Notes: generated by a model not told the origin, from the sequence alone. DNA of 64,000 bases from Prorocentrum cordatum (GCA_963575745.1 CAUYUJ010014773.1:305758-369757); one strand, 5' to 3'; shown: positions 20,210-33,500, counted from the first letter of the stretch. Numbers and translations are program-made.

Positions 20210-20345
20210 ATGCAGGAGGAAGAGGAGGAGGACGATGAAGAGGAGGAGGAGGAGGAGGATGAGAACGAGGAGGAGGAGGGGGAGCAGGAGGAGGAGGAAG
20301 AGGACGACGACGAGGAGGGGGGGCAAGGTCAGAGGATGAGGGGGA
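20210..20345. repeat. GGA/GAG polypurine tract
   Basis: GAGGAG triplets with GACGAC and GATGAG interruptions. Confidence 0.9.
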
Positions 20346-20384
20346 TACTGATGAGGAAGAGCAGGGATAAATCTGATTATTCGT

Positions 20385-21420
<1,036 letters not shown>

Positions 21421-22510
21421 CTGCCAGGATGGGCTCACGAAAGTGGCGGCAGTTGCGCAGTTGGCAGGCCCCGAGGAGGCGAGGCTTGGCTAGGCTCCCT
21501 TTAGGACCTCGATCCGCTGGACCTCCCAGGAGATCATGAACGTGGCGAGAGTTGCGTAGTTGGTAATCCCCAGGGAGGGCGAGCGAGCGACCAAACCTGG
21601 TGCGATGCTCGGTGTGTACGTGAGCCTGGGGGCCCCGGAGCTCTGCAAACCGGCCAGCCGAAGACAGCGCGGCCGTCCAAATGAGACATGGGGACCTTAC
21701 GGTTGAGGGAAGGAATTGAGCAACACTCCCCCCCTCCCCCGCAACTCGAAGGTGGCACGTTCCTTGAAGACCACCCAGAGGCACAAAATCGGAAGATCCG
21801 AAACCAAAACATTGCATTTGCGGGAAGAGGGGGGAATTCAAACCATCTGTTCTGCAAGAGTGTTGCTCAATTGTTTCCGTCACCACGTCTTGCGCAGTTG
21901 TGTGGAAGTTGTGAGCTCCCGCGGTCGCCTGGCTGACTACTTCCGCCATGTGGGTGGTGGAGCGCGCGACCTGGAGCTGGCACTGGCGGCTTGGAGCGGT
22001 TGCTCGAGGGAACATGCAGTAGCCTATTTCTTTACCCTGCTCACGCGCCCTCTGGTGCAAGGCTTTCTCCCGCTCACTCGCTCGTAGGACGCCACTGCGC
22101 TGGACCTCCCAGGAGCTCACGAAAGTGCTCACGAAAGTGGCGACTTTTGCGCAGTTGGCAGCCCCCAGGTAGGGCGAGTCTAGGTTGGGTCTGCGCAGGA
22201 CGTCACTGCGCTGGACATCCGAGGAGCCCCAGCAGCCCATGAAAGTGGCGACTGCTGCGCAATTGGCAACCCCCAGGGAGGGCGAGGTAACTATAGTCTG
22301 GGTCCGCGCAGGACGTCACTGCGCTGGACATCCCAGGAGCCCCAGGAGCCCCGTGAAAGTGGCGACTGCTGCGCAGCTGGCAACGCCCAGGGAGGGCGAG
22401 GTAAGTATAGTCTGGGTCCGCGCAGGACGTCACTGCGCTGGACATCCGAGGAGCCCACCACCGTGGCGCCGGATGCGCAGTCGGCAGCCCCCAGAGAAGC
22501 CAGGTACGGG
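21421..22510 (+). repeat. ~113-bp minisatellite, six or more units
   Basis: Units contain ACGAAAGTGGCGACTGCTGC, GCGCAGTTGGCAACCCCCAG, GGAGGGCGAG and GGACGTCACTGCGCTGGACA. The last block starts at about 22087, 22198, 22311 and 22424, a period near 113 bp. Diverged units lie at 21421-21600, separated by about 480 bp of unrelated sequence (21605-22085). Confidence 0.85.
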
Positions 22511-22620
22511 TAGCGTGCTTGTTCAAAGCGAGGTATGAGGCAAGGCAGGAAGTGGGTAAGGTGCACGCAATGATGGAAGGTAAAAGGCAGGGTATAGAAG
22601 AAGAACAAAAGCCGTCAAAA

Positions 22621-22769
22621 TAAACTTTGGGCGCTCCGCGCTGATTTCTTGGATCTGCGCTGGACCTCCCTCCCTGGCGCGCAGAGCGCGCCAGAGGCGG
22701 CGCCAGAGGCGCCGCCCTGGGGGCTCCAGCGCGGATCCAAGAAACCCGCGCGGAGCGCCAAAAGTTTAT
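22621..22769. mobile_element. Foldback element, ~50-bp arms
   Basis: The left arm TAAACTTTGGGCGCTCCGCG...TTTCTTGGATCTGCGCTGGA (22621-22663) is complementary to the right arm TCCAGCGCGGATCCAAGAAA...CGCGGAGCGCCAAAAGTTTA (22724-22768). The centre carries nested palindromes (GGCGCGCAGAGCGCGCC; GGCGGCGCCAGAGGCGCCGCC). A long imperfect hairpin is the only structure; no ORF. Confidence 0.8.
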
Positions 22770-22842
22770 GTTTATGGCGCTTTTCCTTCTTCGAGGGTAG
22801 GAGGCAGGAGGACGGAGGCTCTGCATTCAAAGCTCTTACTTA

Positions 22843-23050
22843 AAGGTAAGAAGGAGGAGGAGGAGGAGGAGGAGGAGGAGGAGGAGGAGGAGGAAACCGA
22901 GGGGGAATAGGAGGAGGAGGTGGAGGAGGAGGAGGAGGACGAGGGAGAAGAGGAGGAGGAGGAGGAAAAGGAGGGGGAGAAGGAGGGGGAGGAGGAGAAG
23001 GAGGAGGAGGAGAAGGAGGAGGAGCAGCAGGAGGAGGAGCAGGAGGACGG
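22843..23050. repeat. GGA polypurine tract
   Basis: GGAGGA triplets with AAGGAG and CAGCAG interruptions. Confidence 0.95.
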
Positions 23051-23214
23051 AGGCTTTGCGTACAAATATTTGGCATGAACGTGAAAGACGCCGATGTGTG
23101 CGGGGTCCGTCCCGGCCGGCTCTCCACGGGGCTTCTCGGGGCTCCTGGAGCTCGCCCAGGGCTGCCCAGGGTTGCCTGGGCTTGCTGGTGCAGCGCATGG
23201 CTATGCCAAGCACC

Positions 23215-23650
23215 GCAGAGCAATGCCAAGCATGCAGAGCAATGCAAGGCAATGCAATGCAAAGGTTTTCAAAGCAGTGCAGAAATATGCAAAGCAATGC
23301 GACGCAATACCAATATTTGCAAATCAGCACAGGTAGCTGCACAGCAACACACCGCAATGCCAAGCAATACAAAAAAACACAAAGCAACGGTTTCAAGCAC
23401 AAAGACGATTCCAACCAATGCCAAGCAACACATAGCCAATACACAGCAATGCCCATATGTTTTAGCAATGCCAAGCAACAGCAAGCGATGCTGAGCAATG
23501 CCACGCAAGGCCAGACAATCCAAACAGTGCCGAGCAATGCCAACTAGCGGAAAGCAGTACAAAAACATCGAGCCCGAACAATGAGAAACGTCAAGAAGCG
23601 TCCACGAACTGCCAGCAATTCGAAGCAATGCTTTGCATGCATTGCTCTGG
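23215..23650. repeat. Degenerate 10-bp GCAATGCCAA repeat, locus 1
   Basis: GCAATGCCAAG/GCAATGCAAA variants recur every ~5-11 bp for over 400 bp. The same motif family is found at 29490-29740 and, in the opposite orientation, at 42430-42640. Confidence 0.85.
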
Positions 23651-23884
23651 TCTGCTCAGATCAGCTATGACTTGTTTGGACATAAGACCCCCACTTGGAG
23701 TCGCGCTGAGCTTATTCGAAAGACGAGCCAACGTGCAACACGGTGGGGACAACCCTCCCTCTGGGCCTGTCCAGGGGCCGAAGCGGATCCAGCCGTGTGG
23801 CGGCGAGGAGGCCCCAGAGGCAAACACCTATTGGAATTCACATCAGAGATAGCTCGGTCGTCGTTGCCGCTGTCGTTGCAGGAA

Positions 23885-24054
23885 GAGGAGAAGGAGGAGG
23901 AGGAGGAGGAGGATGAGGAGGAGCGGTTGAGAGATCATGCTAATGACAATGACGGTGATGATGATGAGAACGATGATGATGAGGATGGTGATGAGTGTGC
24001 TGACGATGATGTTGATGATGATGATGTTGATGATGATGATGGTGGTGACGATGG

Positions 24055-24096
<42 letters not shown>

Positions 24097-24105
24097 CAAC
24101 GGTAA
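23885..24105. repeat. GAG and GAT trinucleotide tract
   Basis: GAGGAG (23885-23925) followed by GAT/GAC repeats (23940-24100). Confidence 0.95.
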
Positions 24106-24359
24106 AAATAATCCCACCAGCCTTGTGGGCGACAGGTGGTTTAACGAGGGTCTTTTCCCTCTTCCACAACCCCTCTTCCCGTCGGGGAGGGGAGCCCCCC
24201 CCCTCCCCTCCCTAAGGTTTTTTGGGAGGGATCGCGAGGCGTCGGAGGCTCCTTTCGGCCGTTGGGAAAGCCATTTCTCCCCACCACTCGCGAGGATCGT
24301 GGTCCCCGAGGGGGAGGCGCAAATCGAGTGCCCAACCCTGTTTTCACCGACCGCATCCA

Positions 24360-24610
24360 AGGCGGCCCGAACAGGCCCTCCAGGGCGCCCAAGAGGCTCC
24401 CAACAGGGCCCCAAGAGGGCCCCGAGAGGGCTCCAAGAAGCCCCAAGAGGCACCCAAAAAACATCCAAGGGGCACCCAAGAGGCCCCCGAGCGGCCTCAA
24501 AGAGCCCAATATGACTTCGAAGATGGCTCAAGACAACCCAAGCTGGCTCAAGATGGCTCCCAAGATTCTCCAAGAGGCCCCAAGACCGCTCCAAGACGGC
24601 TCTAGATGGT
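24360..24610. repeat. 12-bp CCAAGANGGCCC repeats
   Basis: Degenerate units such as CCCCAAGAGGGC, TCCAAGAAGCCC and CTCAAGATGGCT. Related to 6060-6850 and 27130-27480. Confidence 0.75.
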
Positions 24611-25380
24611 CACGGAGCCTGCTCAGGAGGCCGCCTCGCTGCTTGACTATGCGTGTCTTTTCCTTTCCCCCCCCGTCAGCTCTCATGGGCATCGTTTCTG
24701 GATGGGCTGGTGGGGATACTTTTTTGTTCGCGAGCGACACAGAGCAACTGCGCGCCGCCAAGAAGCGAAGCAACAACGCAACGATCTAAATCACGGCCTA
24801 AGAGGAAACTGCAGCGGCCGGGGCGCGCTACGCAGTCGCTCAGGCGGCGGAGCCGGTGAAGCCCAGGAAGTCCGCCAGGCCGAGGAGGATCAAGAAGGCC
24901 ACGATGCACACCAAAATGGTGAGTGAATTGAGTGCCAGACCCAGGATGAGGAGTCAGACAGCCGCGGCGCAGATGCTCGCCATGCGCGCAACGAAGAAGC
25001 AAGCGAAAGGCAAGACAAGGGTCGCCGCCAGCTGACACACGTTGGGGACCTCAGTGCGCGTCGCTGCCCGCCGTCACTCGCATGTGAGGTGGACGCCAGC
25101 CTTCGGCAGCGCAGGACCCGTGCCGGGGGGCGTCCACTAGCCTGTGCGAACTCGACGACGGAGTGGCCCTCAGCGAGCGTCGTAGCCCGTACTGGTCGAC
25201 CGAGCTCGAAGCTGGTGGGGATACTTTTTGGTCGCGGCCGCGAGCGAAGAGGCAGGCGGCGAGCAGGGTGTCTGGGCCAACGGGCAAGCCTAATTAGCTA
25301 CAAGAGGCGCCGCTAGCCGGCCGGCCCACTCACAAAGCAGCCGGCTGGTGGGGATACGCGAAGCGTCAAGAATCACTGCG
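24611..25380. other. No gene recognised; repeated GCTGGTGGGGATAC
   Basis: GCTGGTGGGGATACTTTTT occurs at about 24708 and 25211, and GCTGGTGGGGATAC again at about 25344. The two longer copies continue into TCGC...GCGAGCGA. A Lys/Arg/Ala-rich frame (about 24840-25030) has no recognisable domain. Confidence 0.45.
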
Positions 25381-25475
25381 ATGATAATGCTGATGATGCT
25401 GATGATGATGCTGATGATGATGGTGATGATGATGCTGATGATGCTGACAATGACGGTGAACATGATGATGATGAT
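25381..25475. repeat. GAT/GCT trinucleotide tract
   Basis: GATGATGCTGATGATG repeats. Confidence 0.95.
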
Positions 25476-26584
25476 GAGGAGGAGGATAATGAGGAGGGGA
25501 GGATGAGAATGCTTCTCAAAAGCCCTCCGACCTTCTGAGACTCTTTTTGTTTTTTCGGGAAAGGCCTATAAAACTTCTCAGAAGGCCGGAGACTTCCGAG
25601 CCTTCTGAGACGGCCTTCTCCTTCTCATGTCCCCCGGCAAACACGGCACCACAGCGGACCACACGTACAAGCACATCGTCGCCCAGGTCCCCACCCAGAC
25701 GGGCCACCACGAGAGCTACGACCGCGCCCATTTCTTCTAGGCGAAGCTGACGATGGTTAGGCAACAAATCGAGCATTACATAATTGAGTGACAAGAGCCT
25801 CAAACATGACGCCTTCCTCAGCAACGACAGAATGTCTGCTGAGGATGGTTGCCTGGCCCTGAATTTTGTGCTCAGTTGCAACAGGGTGAAAACAATGACC
25901 GCCACGGTTGAGGACATCACCCATACCGTAAAAACTCGGACATCAAAAAATTCGGAGCGACGGCGCGGCCAACCGCCCCCACGCCAGTGCGGCGACCGGC
26001 TCGCCGATGCGGCGACGGGCTCGCCGATGGCCAGCATGGCGATTAATACATCGACCAGCTCACCGACTCTGGCGCCGACCTGCATGCCGATCCCACGAGA
26101 AACCGCGGCCGAGCTTCGGCCACGCGGCCACGACAGAGCTAACGATATCCACATGGATTCCTTTCAGGCAGCCCTCCCCACAACGACCCCCCACACCGAC
26201 CAAATCTCTGACTCCGACACCGGCCAGCCCGATGCCTAGACCAGCGCCCTCTTTACCTGGCGAGGAGGACCAAAAGGGCGAGAAGGACGAGGAGGACAAG
26301 GTAAACGAGGAGGAGGAGGACGGGGACCTATCCGACGCCTCACCCCGCACCCAGTACAGCAACTTTCCACTTTGACTGAATGGACCCCAGCTCAAAGAGG
26401 GCCAACTATGGGAGAGGGGCCGGACTGCAATACTGGTTTGTAGCAGCGAACCACCCGCGCGGCGATTCCCCCAAGCTGCCGCGCAGAGTGTATCCGCAAC
26501 TGTGCCCTGTGCACATTGGGGCGTGGAAGAATGCCAAGATCGGTCTGATGGGGTTCTTGTAATGTCAGAAGGGACCCCACCCCC
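25476..26584. other. Unassigned; open frames on both strands
   Basis: A minus-strand frame of 212 codons (26154-25516) has a possible hydrophobic segment (VFTVWVMSSTVAVIVFTLLQ) and a Lys/Arg-rich end. A plus-strand frame overlaps it (25784-26239). Neither has a recognised domain, and this sequence has few stops on either strand. I see short GAGCCTTCTGAGA/TTCTCAGAAGG inverted motifs at 25515-25615. Confidence 0.3.
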
Positions 26585-27045
26585 CTCCCACGGTAGCAGA
26601 CTGATGCGTGCATTCCTCCTACTCACCGAGGCCACTTCCACGCGTGCCCGCTCGAGAGATGGCACATTTCCAGCATTGCAGCTAATGCCTACCCCCCCCC
26701 TCCACGAATGCCCGCTCGAGGATGGTGCACTTCCCGCATGGCAGCTAATGCCTGAAACCCCCCTTCCACGAGTGCCCGCTCGAGGATGGTGAACATACTG
26801 TCCGTCTGGCAGCTAATGCCCGAACCCCCCTCCCACGCGTGCCCGCTCAAGGATGGTGCACTTCCAGCATTGCAGCTAATGCTTGAGCCCTCCTTCCATG
26901 CGTGCCCACTCGAGGATGATGCACTTCCCGCGTGGCAGCTAATGCCCGAACCCTCATTCCATGCACGCCCGCTCGAAGATTGCGCACTTCCCGCATGGCT
27001 GCTACCTCCTAGACCCCTCATACCACGCGCACCCGCTCGAAAATC
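26585..27045 (+). repeat. ~63-bp minisatellite, about seven units
   Basis: Units carry GGCAGCTAATGCC, CCCCTCCCACGCGTGCCCGC and TCGAGGATGGTGCACTTCC. GCAGCTAATG starts at about 26680, 26740, 26811, 26873 and 26936. A unit length near 63 (21 codons) keeps frames open on both strands. Confidence 0.85.
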
Positions 27046-27119
27046 GTGCACGTCCCACATTCCCAAGCGCTGCTCCCAAGCGCTCCAGGGCCTCCCAAGC
27101 CAAGATCCGTTAAAAACTA

Positions 27120-27480
27120 TGGAAATGCGTCCCGAGCTTCCAAGACGGCCCGTGCAGGCAACCAAGGACACCAAGATGGTCCAAGATGCCTCGAAGACGG
27201 CCCAAGATGCCTCCGAGAGGGCCCAAAAGGACCGCGTAGGATTTTGAATGATTTTCACATCGCCATCAGCTCAAGATGGCCTGTGAGGACTCCACGATGG
27301 CCCAAGGCATCCAAGACCGCCCCAAAACGGGCCAAGAGGGCTTCCAGTGGAACCCAAGACGGAAGTAGAAAGCCCTTGGACGGCCCAAGACGGCGCCAAG
27401 GCGTCCCCACGACGGCCCACAGACACCCACCACTCGGCCAAGAGGGCTCACAGGATGCCAAGACAGCCCCTAAGACGCCC
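27120..27480. repeat. 12-bp CCAAGANGGCCC repeats
   Basis: CCAAGATGGTCC, CGAAGACGGCCC, CCAAGACGGCGC and similar. Third large tract of this family in the window. Confidence 0.75.
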
Positions 27481-27487
27481 CAAACGA

Positions 27488-27850
27488 GCTGCATCATCAG
27501 CATCATCATCACCATCACCATCACCATTACTAACAACATCATCATCACGAGCATCACAATCATCATCACCATCACCATCATCACCATCGTCTTCATCATC
27601 ACCATCACGATCATCATCATCATCATCACCTCCATCAGCATCATTATCATTATCATCATCATCAGCATCATCATCATCATCAGCATAAACATCATCATCA
27701 TAATCATCCTCACCACCACCATTATCATCACCATCACCAGTCATCATCACTGGTCCTCATCGTCACCACCACCATCACAATCCATCATCATCGTCATCGT
27801 GATCATCCCCATCATCTTCATAATCCTCATAATCCTCATCGCCCTTATCG
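27488..27850. repeat. ATC trinucleotide array
   Basis: ATCATCATC with ACC, AGC and ATT interruptions over ~360 bp. Confidence 0.95.
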
Positions 27851-28099
27851 CGGCTTTCCCAAGCCTGGAGGCACGAGGCGTCACACGCGACGGCCCCCCG
27901 TGTCCCCTCGAACAGTCGCCACCCAAAATCGGTGGCGGGACTTACCGCAGGCAGTTGGCCATTGAGGCCCAGATGAACACCTGTTAAGTGTTATACTGTT
28001 AACCAGCGTGGGCCCAAACAGTGATTCCTTGCAATCTACGTGATGCAATCTAGGTGGGACAACCCATGTGGTGCATTCTATGTGGTTGAACTGATTTTA

Positions 28100-28536
28100 A
28101 CAAACGAGTTGACACATCCCGCGCTCTTGCAAACATCCCACCCACCCACCCGCAACTTGGTTTGCAAAACACACGACGACGATGACGACGCCGACGACGA
28201 CGACAACGACGACACCGACGACGACGACGACGACGTCAACGACGCCGACGACAACGACGACGACGACGACGCCGCCGGCGACGACGACGGCGCCGACGTC
28301 GGCGACGACGAAGACGACGACGACGCCGACGCCGACGACGACGACGAAGACGACGACGACGTCGCCAACGAAGATGACGACGAGGGAGGACGGAGGACGA
28401 CGACGGCGACAACGACGACAACGATGGCAACGACGAGGGAGGAGGGAGGACGGCGACGACGCGAACGACGAAGAAGGAGGAAGGACGGCGACGCCGACGA
28501 CGACAACGACGAGGGAGGAGGGAAGACGACGACGCC

Positions 28537-28567
<31 letters not shown>

Positions 28568-28769
28568 CGATAGGAGGGACGACGACGAGACGCCGACGAC
28601 GGACGACGACGACGACGACGACGACGAGGGAGGAGGAGGAAGGACGACCACGGCGACAACGACGACGGAAACGACCACGACGCCAAAGAGGACGACGACG
28701 ACGACGAACACGAGGAAAGACAGAGGACGACATAGGCGACGACGACGACGACGACGCGGGAGGAGGGAG

Positions 28770-28807
<38 letters not shown>

Positions 28808-29491
28808 AAGAGCGCGCGCGCGCACGCTTTTGTTGAAAATCCGTGTTGCGAAATTTTGGGTTTTTCTATGTTTTTTGGACGCACGATTTTGAAATCCTTC
28901 CGAAACCGATGGGTTTTGAAGATTTTCGGCATACGCGCGCGACGACGCGCGCGTCTGCACTTCGTCCCATTTTTTGCAGAGGATTCTCGCGTCGGCACAC
29001 GCGCAAGGGCGTTCGACAGATTTCGACATGCGCGCGCGCGCGAAGCCCGTTTGGTAGCATTTGGTGAAAATCTTGAAAAATCTATGGCTTTTCTCAGATT
29101 TCGCAAAAGCTCGCACGGAAGCTTCTTTAGCAAATCAGTGTTGCGAAACCATGGTTTTGGATGTCTTTTGGAAACTCGATTGCGAAATCCTTGCGGCACC
29201 TAAAGTTTTTGAAGGATTTCGGCATGCGCGCGCGACGACGCGCGCGTGTGCATTTCGTCATATTTTGTTGCAAGGGGTTCGTGAAAAAAAAAAACTGTTA
29301 TGTTAGAACAAATAGTGTCACCGCATAGTGTCGAAGGGAGCCTCAGGGGGGGATACCGGTTGGCCTTTGAAATTACGATTTCATATTTCGGATGGACATG
29401 TGGTCATAATCGTATATGATTTACATATCCGAACGGGGGGCGATAACGCCGGGAGGGGTTAGATCCTATTCTGTTTTTAGAAAGGAAAATC
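28100..29491 (+). repeat. GAC-satellite unit U1 (isolated copy)
   Basis: Contains the ordered blocks of the family: leader CATCCCACCCACCCACCC/GCAACTTGGTTTGCAAAAC (28130-28170), a GAC tract with GGGAGGAGGGAGGAC islands (28172-28805), and dimer subunit a (from 28806: GCTTTTGTTGAAAATCCGTG, TTTGAAATCCTTCCGAAACC, GCGCGCGACGACGCGCGCGT). Dimer subunit b follows (29100-29290), then ATTTCGGATGGACATGTGGT and a weak hairpin (29360-29425), and the end block TTTTTAGAAAGGAAAAT. It stands ~15 kb from the main array and has the same orientation. Confidence 0.9.
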
Positions 29492-29740
29492 CACGCGGTG
29501 CAACTCAAAGCAATGCAACGTAACGCATTGCAATCGAATTTCAAAGCAGCGCTATGGGACGCAAGTCGATTGCGATGCGATTGCAATGCGATTGCGGTGT
29601 GATTGAAACGCGAGTGCAACGCAACGCGATACAACGTGATGTACATCAACGCGCTCCAACCACAACCGTGCAGAGCAAAGCAGCGCAAAGCAGTTGAATG
29701 AAATGCAAAGCAATGCCAAGCAATGCCAAACCATGGAAAG
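29492..29740. repeat. Degenerate GCAATGC repeat, locus 2
   Basis: GCAATGCAACG, GCGATTGCAATGC and GCAATGCCAAGCAATGCC variants. Directly abuts the end of unit U1, as a similar GTGCAATCTACGTGG repeat does after U2. Confidence 0.8.
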
Positions 29741-29831
29741 GCGGGCGTGGTCTCACCAGGCCATCTGGGCCAGGACATCTTGGTCGGCCCATGTTTTTGG
29801 AATTTGCTGACCTGGTAAGACCACGCCCGGC
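29741..29831. mobile_element. Foldback element with ~20-bp arms
   Basis: GCGGGCGTGGTCTCACCAGG (29741-29760) pairs with CCTGGTAAGACCACGCCCGG (29811-29830) with few mismatches; the loop is 50 nt. Likely a small foldback or structured relic. Confidence 0.7.
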
Positions 29832-30539
29832 GGAAAGGCCGCGCGATTGCAATGCAAAACGATCCAGCGGCAACGGCGGCGGCTTGCGACGTCGAGCTGG
29901 CTGGACCGCCACTGGGGCGCTCCACTGCCAGCGGCGACGGCGGCCGCGAAGGGCGGCGAGGGGCGGCCACAAGCCGGCCCGAGCGACACCCAGGCCCGGC
30001 TCCGCAGAAGAGAAGTACGGTGTAGGTTTTAGATAAGGATGCCCTGGGTTTCTTGATGAGCGTGGGGGGGTACCCCCCCGACTGGGGTCAACCTCGCCTC
30101 GTTGTCGCGCTGCGACGGGGGTCGGAGCGCGTTCGGTGCGCGGTGGCTGCCCGCGACGGGGGTCGATGCGGGGCTGTCGGCGGGGGTGGCGCCAACCCGA
30201 CGCTCATCAAGAAACTCGGAGTAAGGGTATCTTCGATAAGTAGCCCTTCCTTCCTTCCGAGCGCCACTGTGGACAGGTCTCACAGGGCGAGCAGGTGTGA
30301 CATAGGCCGCGGTAGCAACGGCGTCCGCTGTGGTCACTGCCCCCTTTTTCAAGCGAAAAACGAAGGGGGCGGCCGCAGAGGCCCCTCACGCGCTCCGACC
30401 ACAGAATGCCTACGTACAGACACACAGTGGCCCACAGAGAGCGGGGTGCCCGCAGACTCCTTAACGACCTTCCCAAAAGGCAAGAGACAGTCAAACCTGG
30501 AACTGAACGAACTGCGGCCTCAGACATCGGACCGGCCAG
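29832..30539. other. No gene recognised
   Basis: GC-rich mixed sequence with a GGGGGGTACCCCCCC palindrome at about 30065-30080. A 247-codon plus frame crosses it and the following repeats but shows no domain. Confidence 0.35.
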
Positions 30540-33500
30540 CCACTCAGAAAAGGAGGAGGAGGAGGAGGAGGAGGAGGAGGAGGCAGCAGCAGCGCCGTTA
30601 CGACAAAATCTGGCATTTCTGGCACCGCCAGCGCCGTTGCGACAAAAACTGGCATTTCCGACACCGCCAGCGCCGTCACGACAAAAAGTTTGGGCTTGGA
30701 CTGGCACTGGCAACGCCGTCGCGACAAGGCCTCAGAAGCCTTCTCGAAGATCTCCTTGGGCTTATCGATCTCCGCCTGCAACTCTCAAGCCAATGACCCG
30801 CTCGCCTCCTGCCCATGCTTCTCCTTGCCGCTGATGGCGACCAGGCAAGCGACCACGGAGCGAATAATCGGCTTGAGCTCAGGCAAGACGACCATGTGCA
30901 GCTTCACGGAATGTTTGTCGAAGCCCTTGCGGAACTTGCACAAGTAGATCTGGCCAATCAAGTGGTCCGATTTTTCGATGGCACCGTGATGCGCACGAAC
31001 GGTGGCCAACGCCTCCTTCGGGGCTTAGTACTGCTCGTCGGTCGCGATGGCGTTGATGATCCGGCACCATAACAGAATCTGCTTGTAGCCTGCGTTCGAC
31101 GTGTCCTCCGACTGCGCCTTGAGCTCCTTGATCCGCTCTTCGCAGCTGGTCATCTCGGCTTGCCCTGTTGCAATTGGGGCGAGATCCCTCTTGCATATCC
31201 CGGTCGTAAGAACAGCGGCACGCAACTCCCGGACGTCGAGGTCAAGCTTGAGAGCCAACTGCGAAACAAGAGTGAGGATCTGGCGCTGCAACTTCATTAT
31301 GTCCTTCTGCTCTGCGTTAGATGGGCCACTGCGCTGCGACTTCGCGCAAGGACCATCCTGCAAGAACTTATCCATGAGAAGGAAAATCGGCGAAATGTGT
31401 CTGCACGTGCGTGTTGTATGCTTCCTAACTGGCGCACCCTCGGCTACCAATTTTGCAACGAAGACAAGAAGGATCAGGGTCAATGGCGATATGGCGGCAT
31501 GCGCCCCCCCTTTCCCCTCGCAGCGCCCACGTGCGAATGATGCAAGAATATGGTCACGTGCCGATCGTTCGCTCGAGTATGTATTTTTGGACCACGGGCG
31601 CTGGTTCGTGATATCGGTGACTGTACCTGGATGTTTATTTTGATGCCCTGGCTTCTTACTGCGAGCCTTATGTCTGGCCAAACCTGCAGCATCGTGATAG
31701 AATTCTCCACAAACCATTCCATCAAACATCCGCACGTCGCATCTAAAAAGAACTTGGTCCACGAGACCGTCGGTAGGATCGGGAGGTGGTGGGGGAAGTG
31801 CGACAGGATCAGGATCCACATGTTGAACAACCGGCTGCACGAGAGATTCCAAAAACTCACATCTCAGAGCGTCAATGTGGGCATGGCGAAACTTGTCCAC
31901 GTGCACTGTGAAAACGGAAAATACTGCTCGCCCACCGCTCGGCGCAAGTCCGTCGCCGTTGAGGTCCGAAAGAGAGCTTGCAAGTCAGCCCGAAAAGCAT
32001 CCATCCACTCGTGGGGCGCATCGCAGAACTCACCAGCAGGGGACACGAGAGGCTCGGAATTCCATGGAGCACGCCCAGACACAGTTGTCAGCAGCTGCTC
32101 GTGGGCCTCCAAAGTCCAAGCAACACGCCGCCAGAACTGAAGCCGCCGAGTCTGCAGCTCAATGTGGCAAGGCGCAAGCTGGATGTAGCGCCAAACCCCT
32201 CGAGCAGATAATGCAGCATACTTGGTCGTGCCATCTGCTTGTTCAACTCGCTCGCGCGCCTTACCGCGCATAAGTTTACGAACCTTTGTCTGCAAGAACA
32301 CATCTAGACGTCCATATTCTGTTTTGTTGAGGATAGCACACTCCAGACCAGACAGCAAAAAGGGCATGCACCATGCACAGAAACACAAGACGGATCGTCT
32401 CCTTCCTCTGGCACCGATACCAAAACTTCCCCACGGTGGCCCACCCAAGTTCAGCAGCGCGGATCCTTCGAGCAATATCAGGTCCAGCACGGCCAGCATG
32501 ATGCAGGTGAGGGCCGAGGTACCTGGCGTGTGGAATAAAAAGTTCGGCTACAGGATCCTGCTGGTATACCCGTCGTGCGTAAGTATCAGCAAACCTCCCG
32601 CAAAAAAACGTTTGATATGCTCTTGCTTGCCGTGGTTATGTTGGATGTGTATATGCCCCAATGCGTTGTCCAAGTGCGCGTTGGAATTGAGGAGCTTCTC
32701 GCCAACACTGTTAACATCGGTAAGCACATGCGCTTTAGAAGTATCGTCTGCATATGTGGTTGTAGATACGTCGACGTCCCGATCAGCAACGGGATGTCGA
32801 AAAACAAGTTGCTCATCGCGAGTGCGCTCGCACCAATCGTCCACGACCGGGTGATCCACCTCCAAGAACAGCGGGCCAGCAAGCATATCACCTTGAAGAG
32901 CCCCACTGCCAAATCGGAATGCCAACTCCTGATCTGCTGCTCGTACTGTCGTGGCTGAGTTGCGATGCCGCTGGCGGAGAAGAAATCGGTCCTCTTCCCT
33001 CGCAATGCGATCAATCGCGGAATCCAGTACAGAAAAAGGCGGGCTAGGGAACGCGTCGTCGTGGAAACCAATAGCATACGACTTTTTGGCTTGACGGAGT
33101 CTACTGGTGAGCATCTGACGTTGTAGAATGGCTGCCTCGCGGCTCCGGGATTTGAGGTAACCATACGCATAAGGACGATCAGCGGTGGGTGTCGTGCGCC
33201 TCCACAGGTGCCCGTAATACAACTTGCCCAAAGGGGCCAAAGCGTGAACCAATCTGAGCCCTTTGGTTCCCATTTTGCCGTTATCTTTCGGTAGTTGGTA
33301 TGCCCTACTATGATGTCAAGATGCAGGTGCGTGCTGGTATAAACGTATACTGTAGAACAAGAACAAAAGTATGTGCTCGAACTGTGGGGTCGAAATATCA
33401 GGGTCGTTCTCGTCAGGACCTATGACCTTATTCGGGTGTAGCCACATGCGGAAGAGCTCGGCGGGCACTGTGCCAGGAGGAAAAGCCTTGCGTAGCTTGG

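Noticed and set aside
24540-24560. GGCTCAAG matches to the end of the spliced leader
   Set aside because: Only the last eight or nine bases match, and they are part of the local CAAGATGGC 12-bp repeat.
25516-26154. 212-codon minus-strand ORF with a hydrophobic segment
   Set aside because: No recognised family, overlapping open frames on the plus strand, and no transcript signal; left as unassigned.
30053-30796. 247-codon plus-strand ORF
   Set aside because: Its C-terminal third is the GGA and 45-bp repeats, and it lies antisense to the LINE C-terminal frame; no domain seen.
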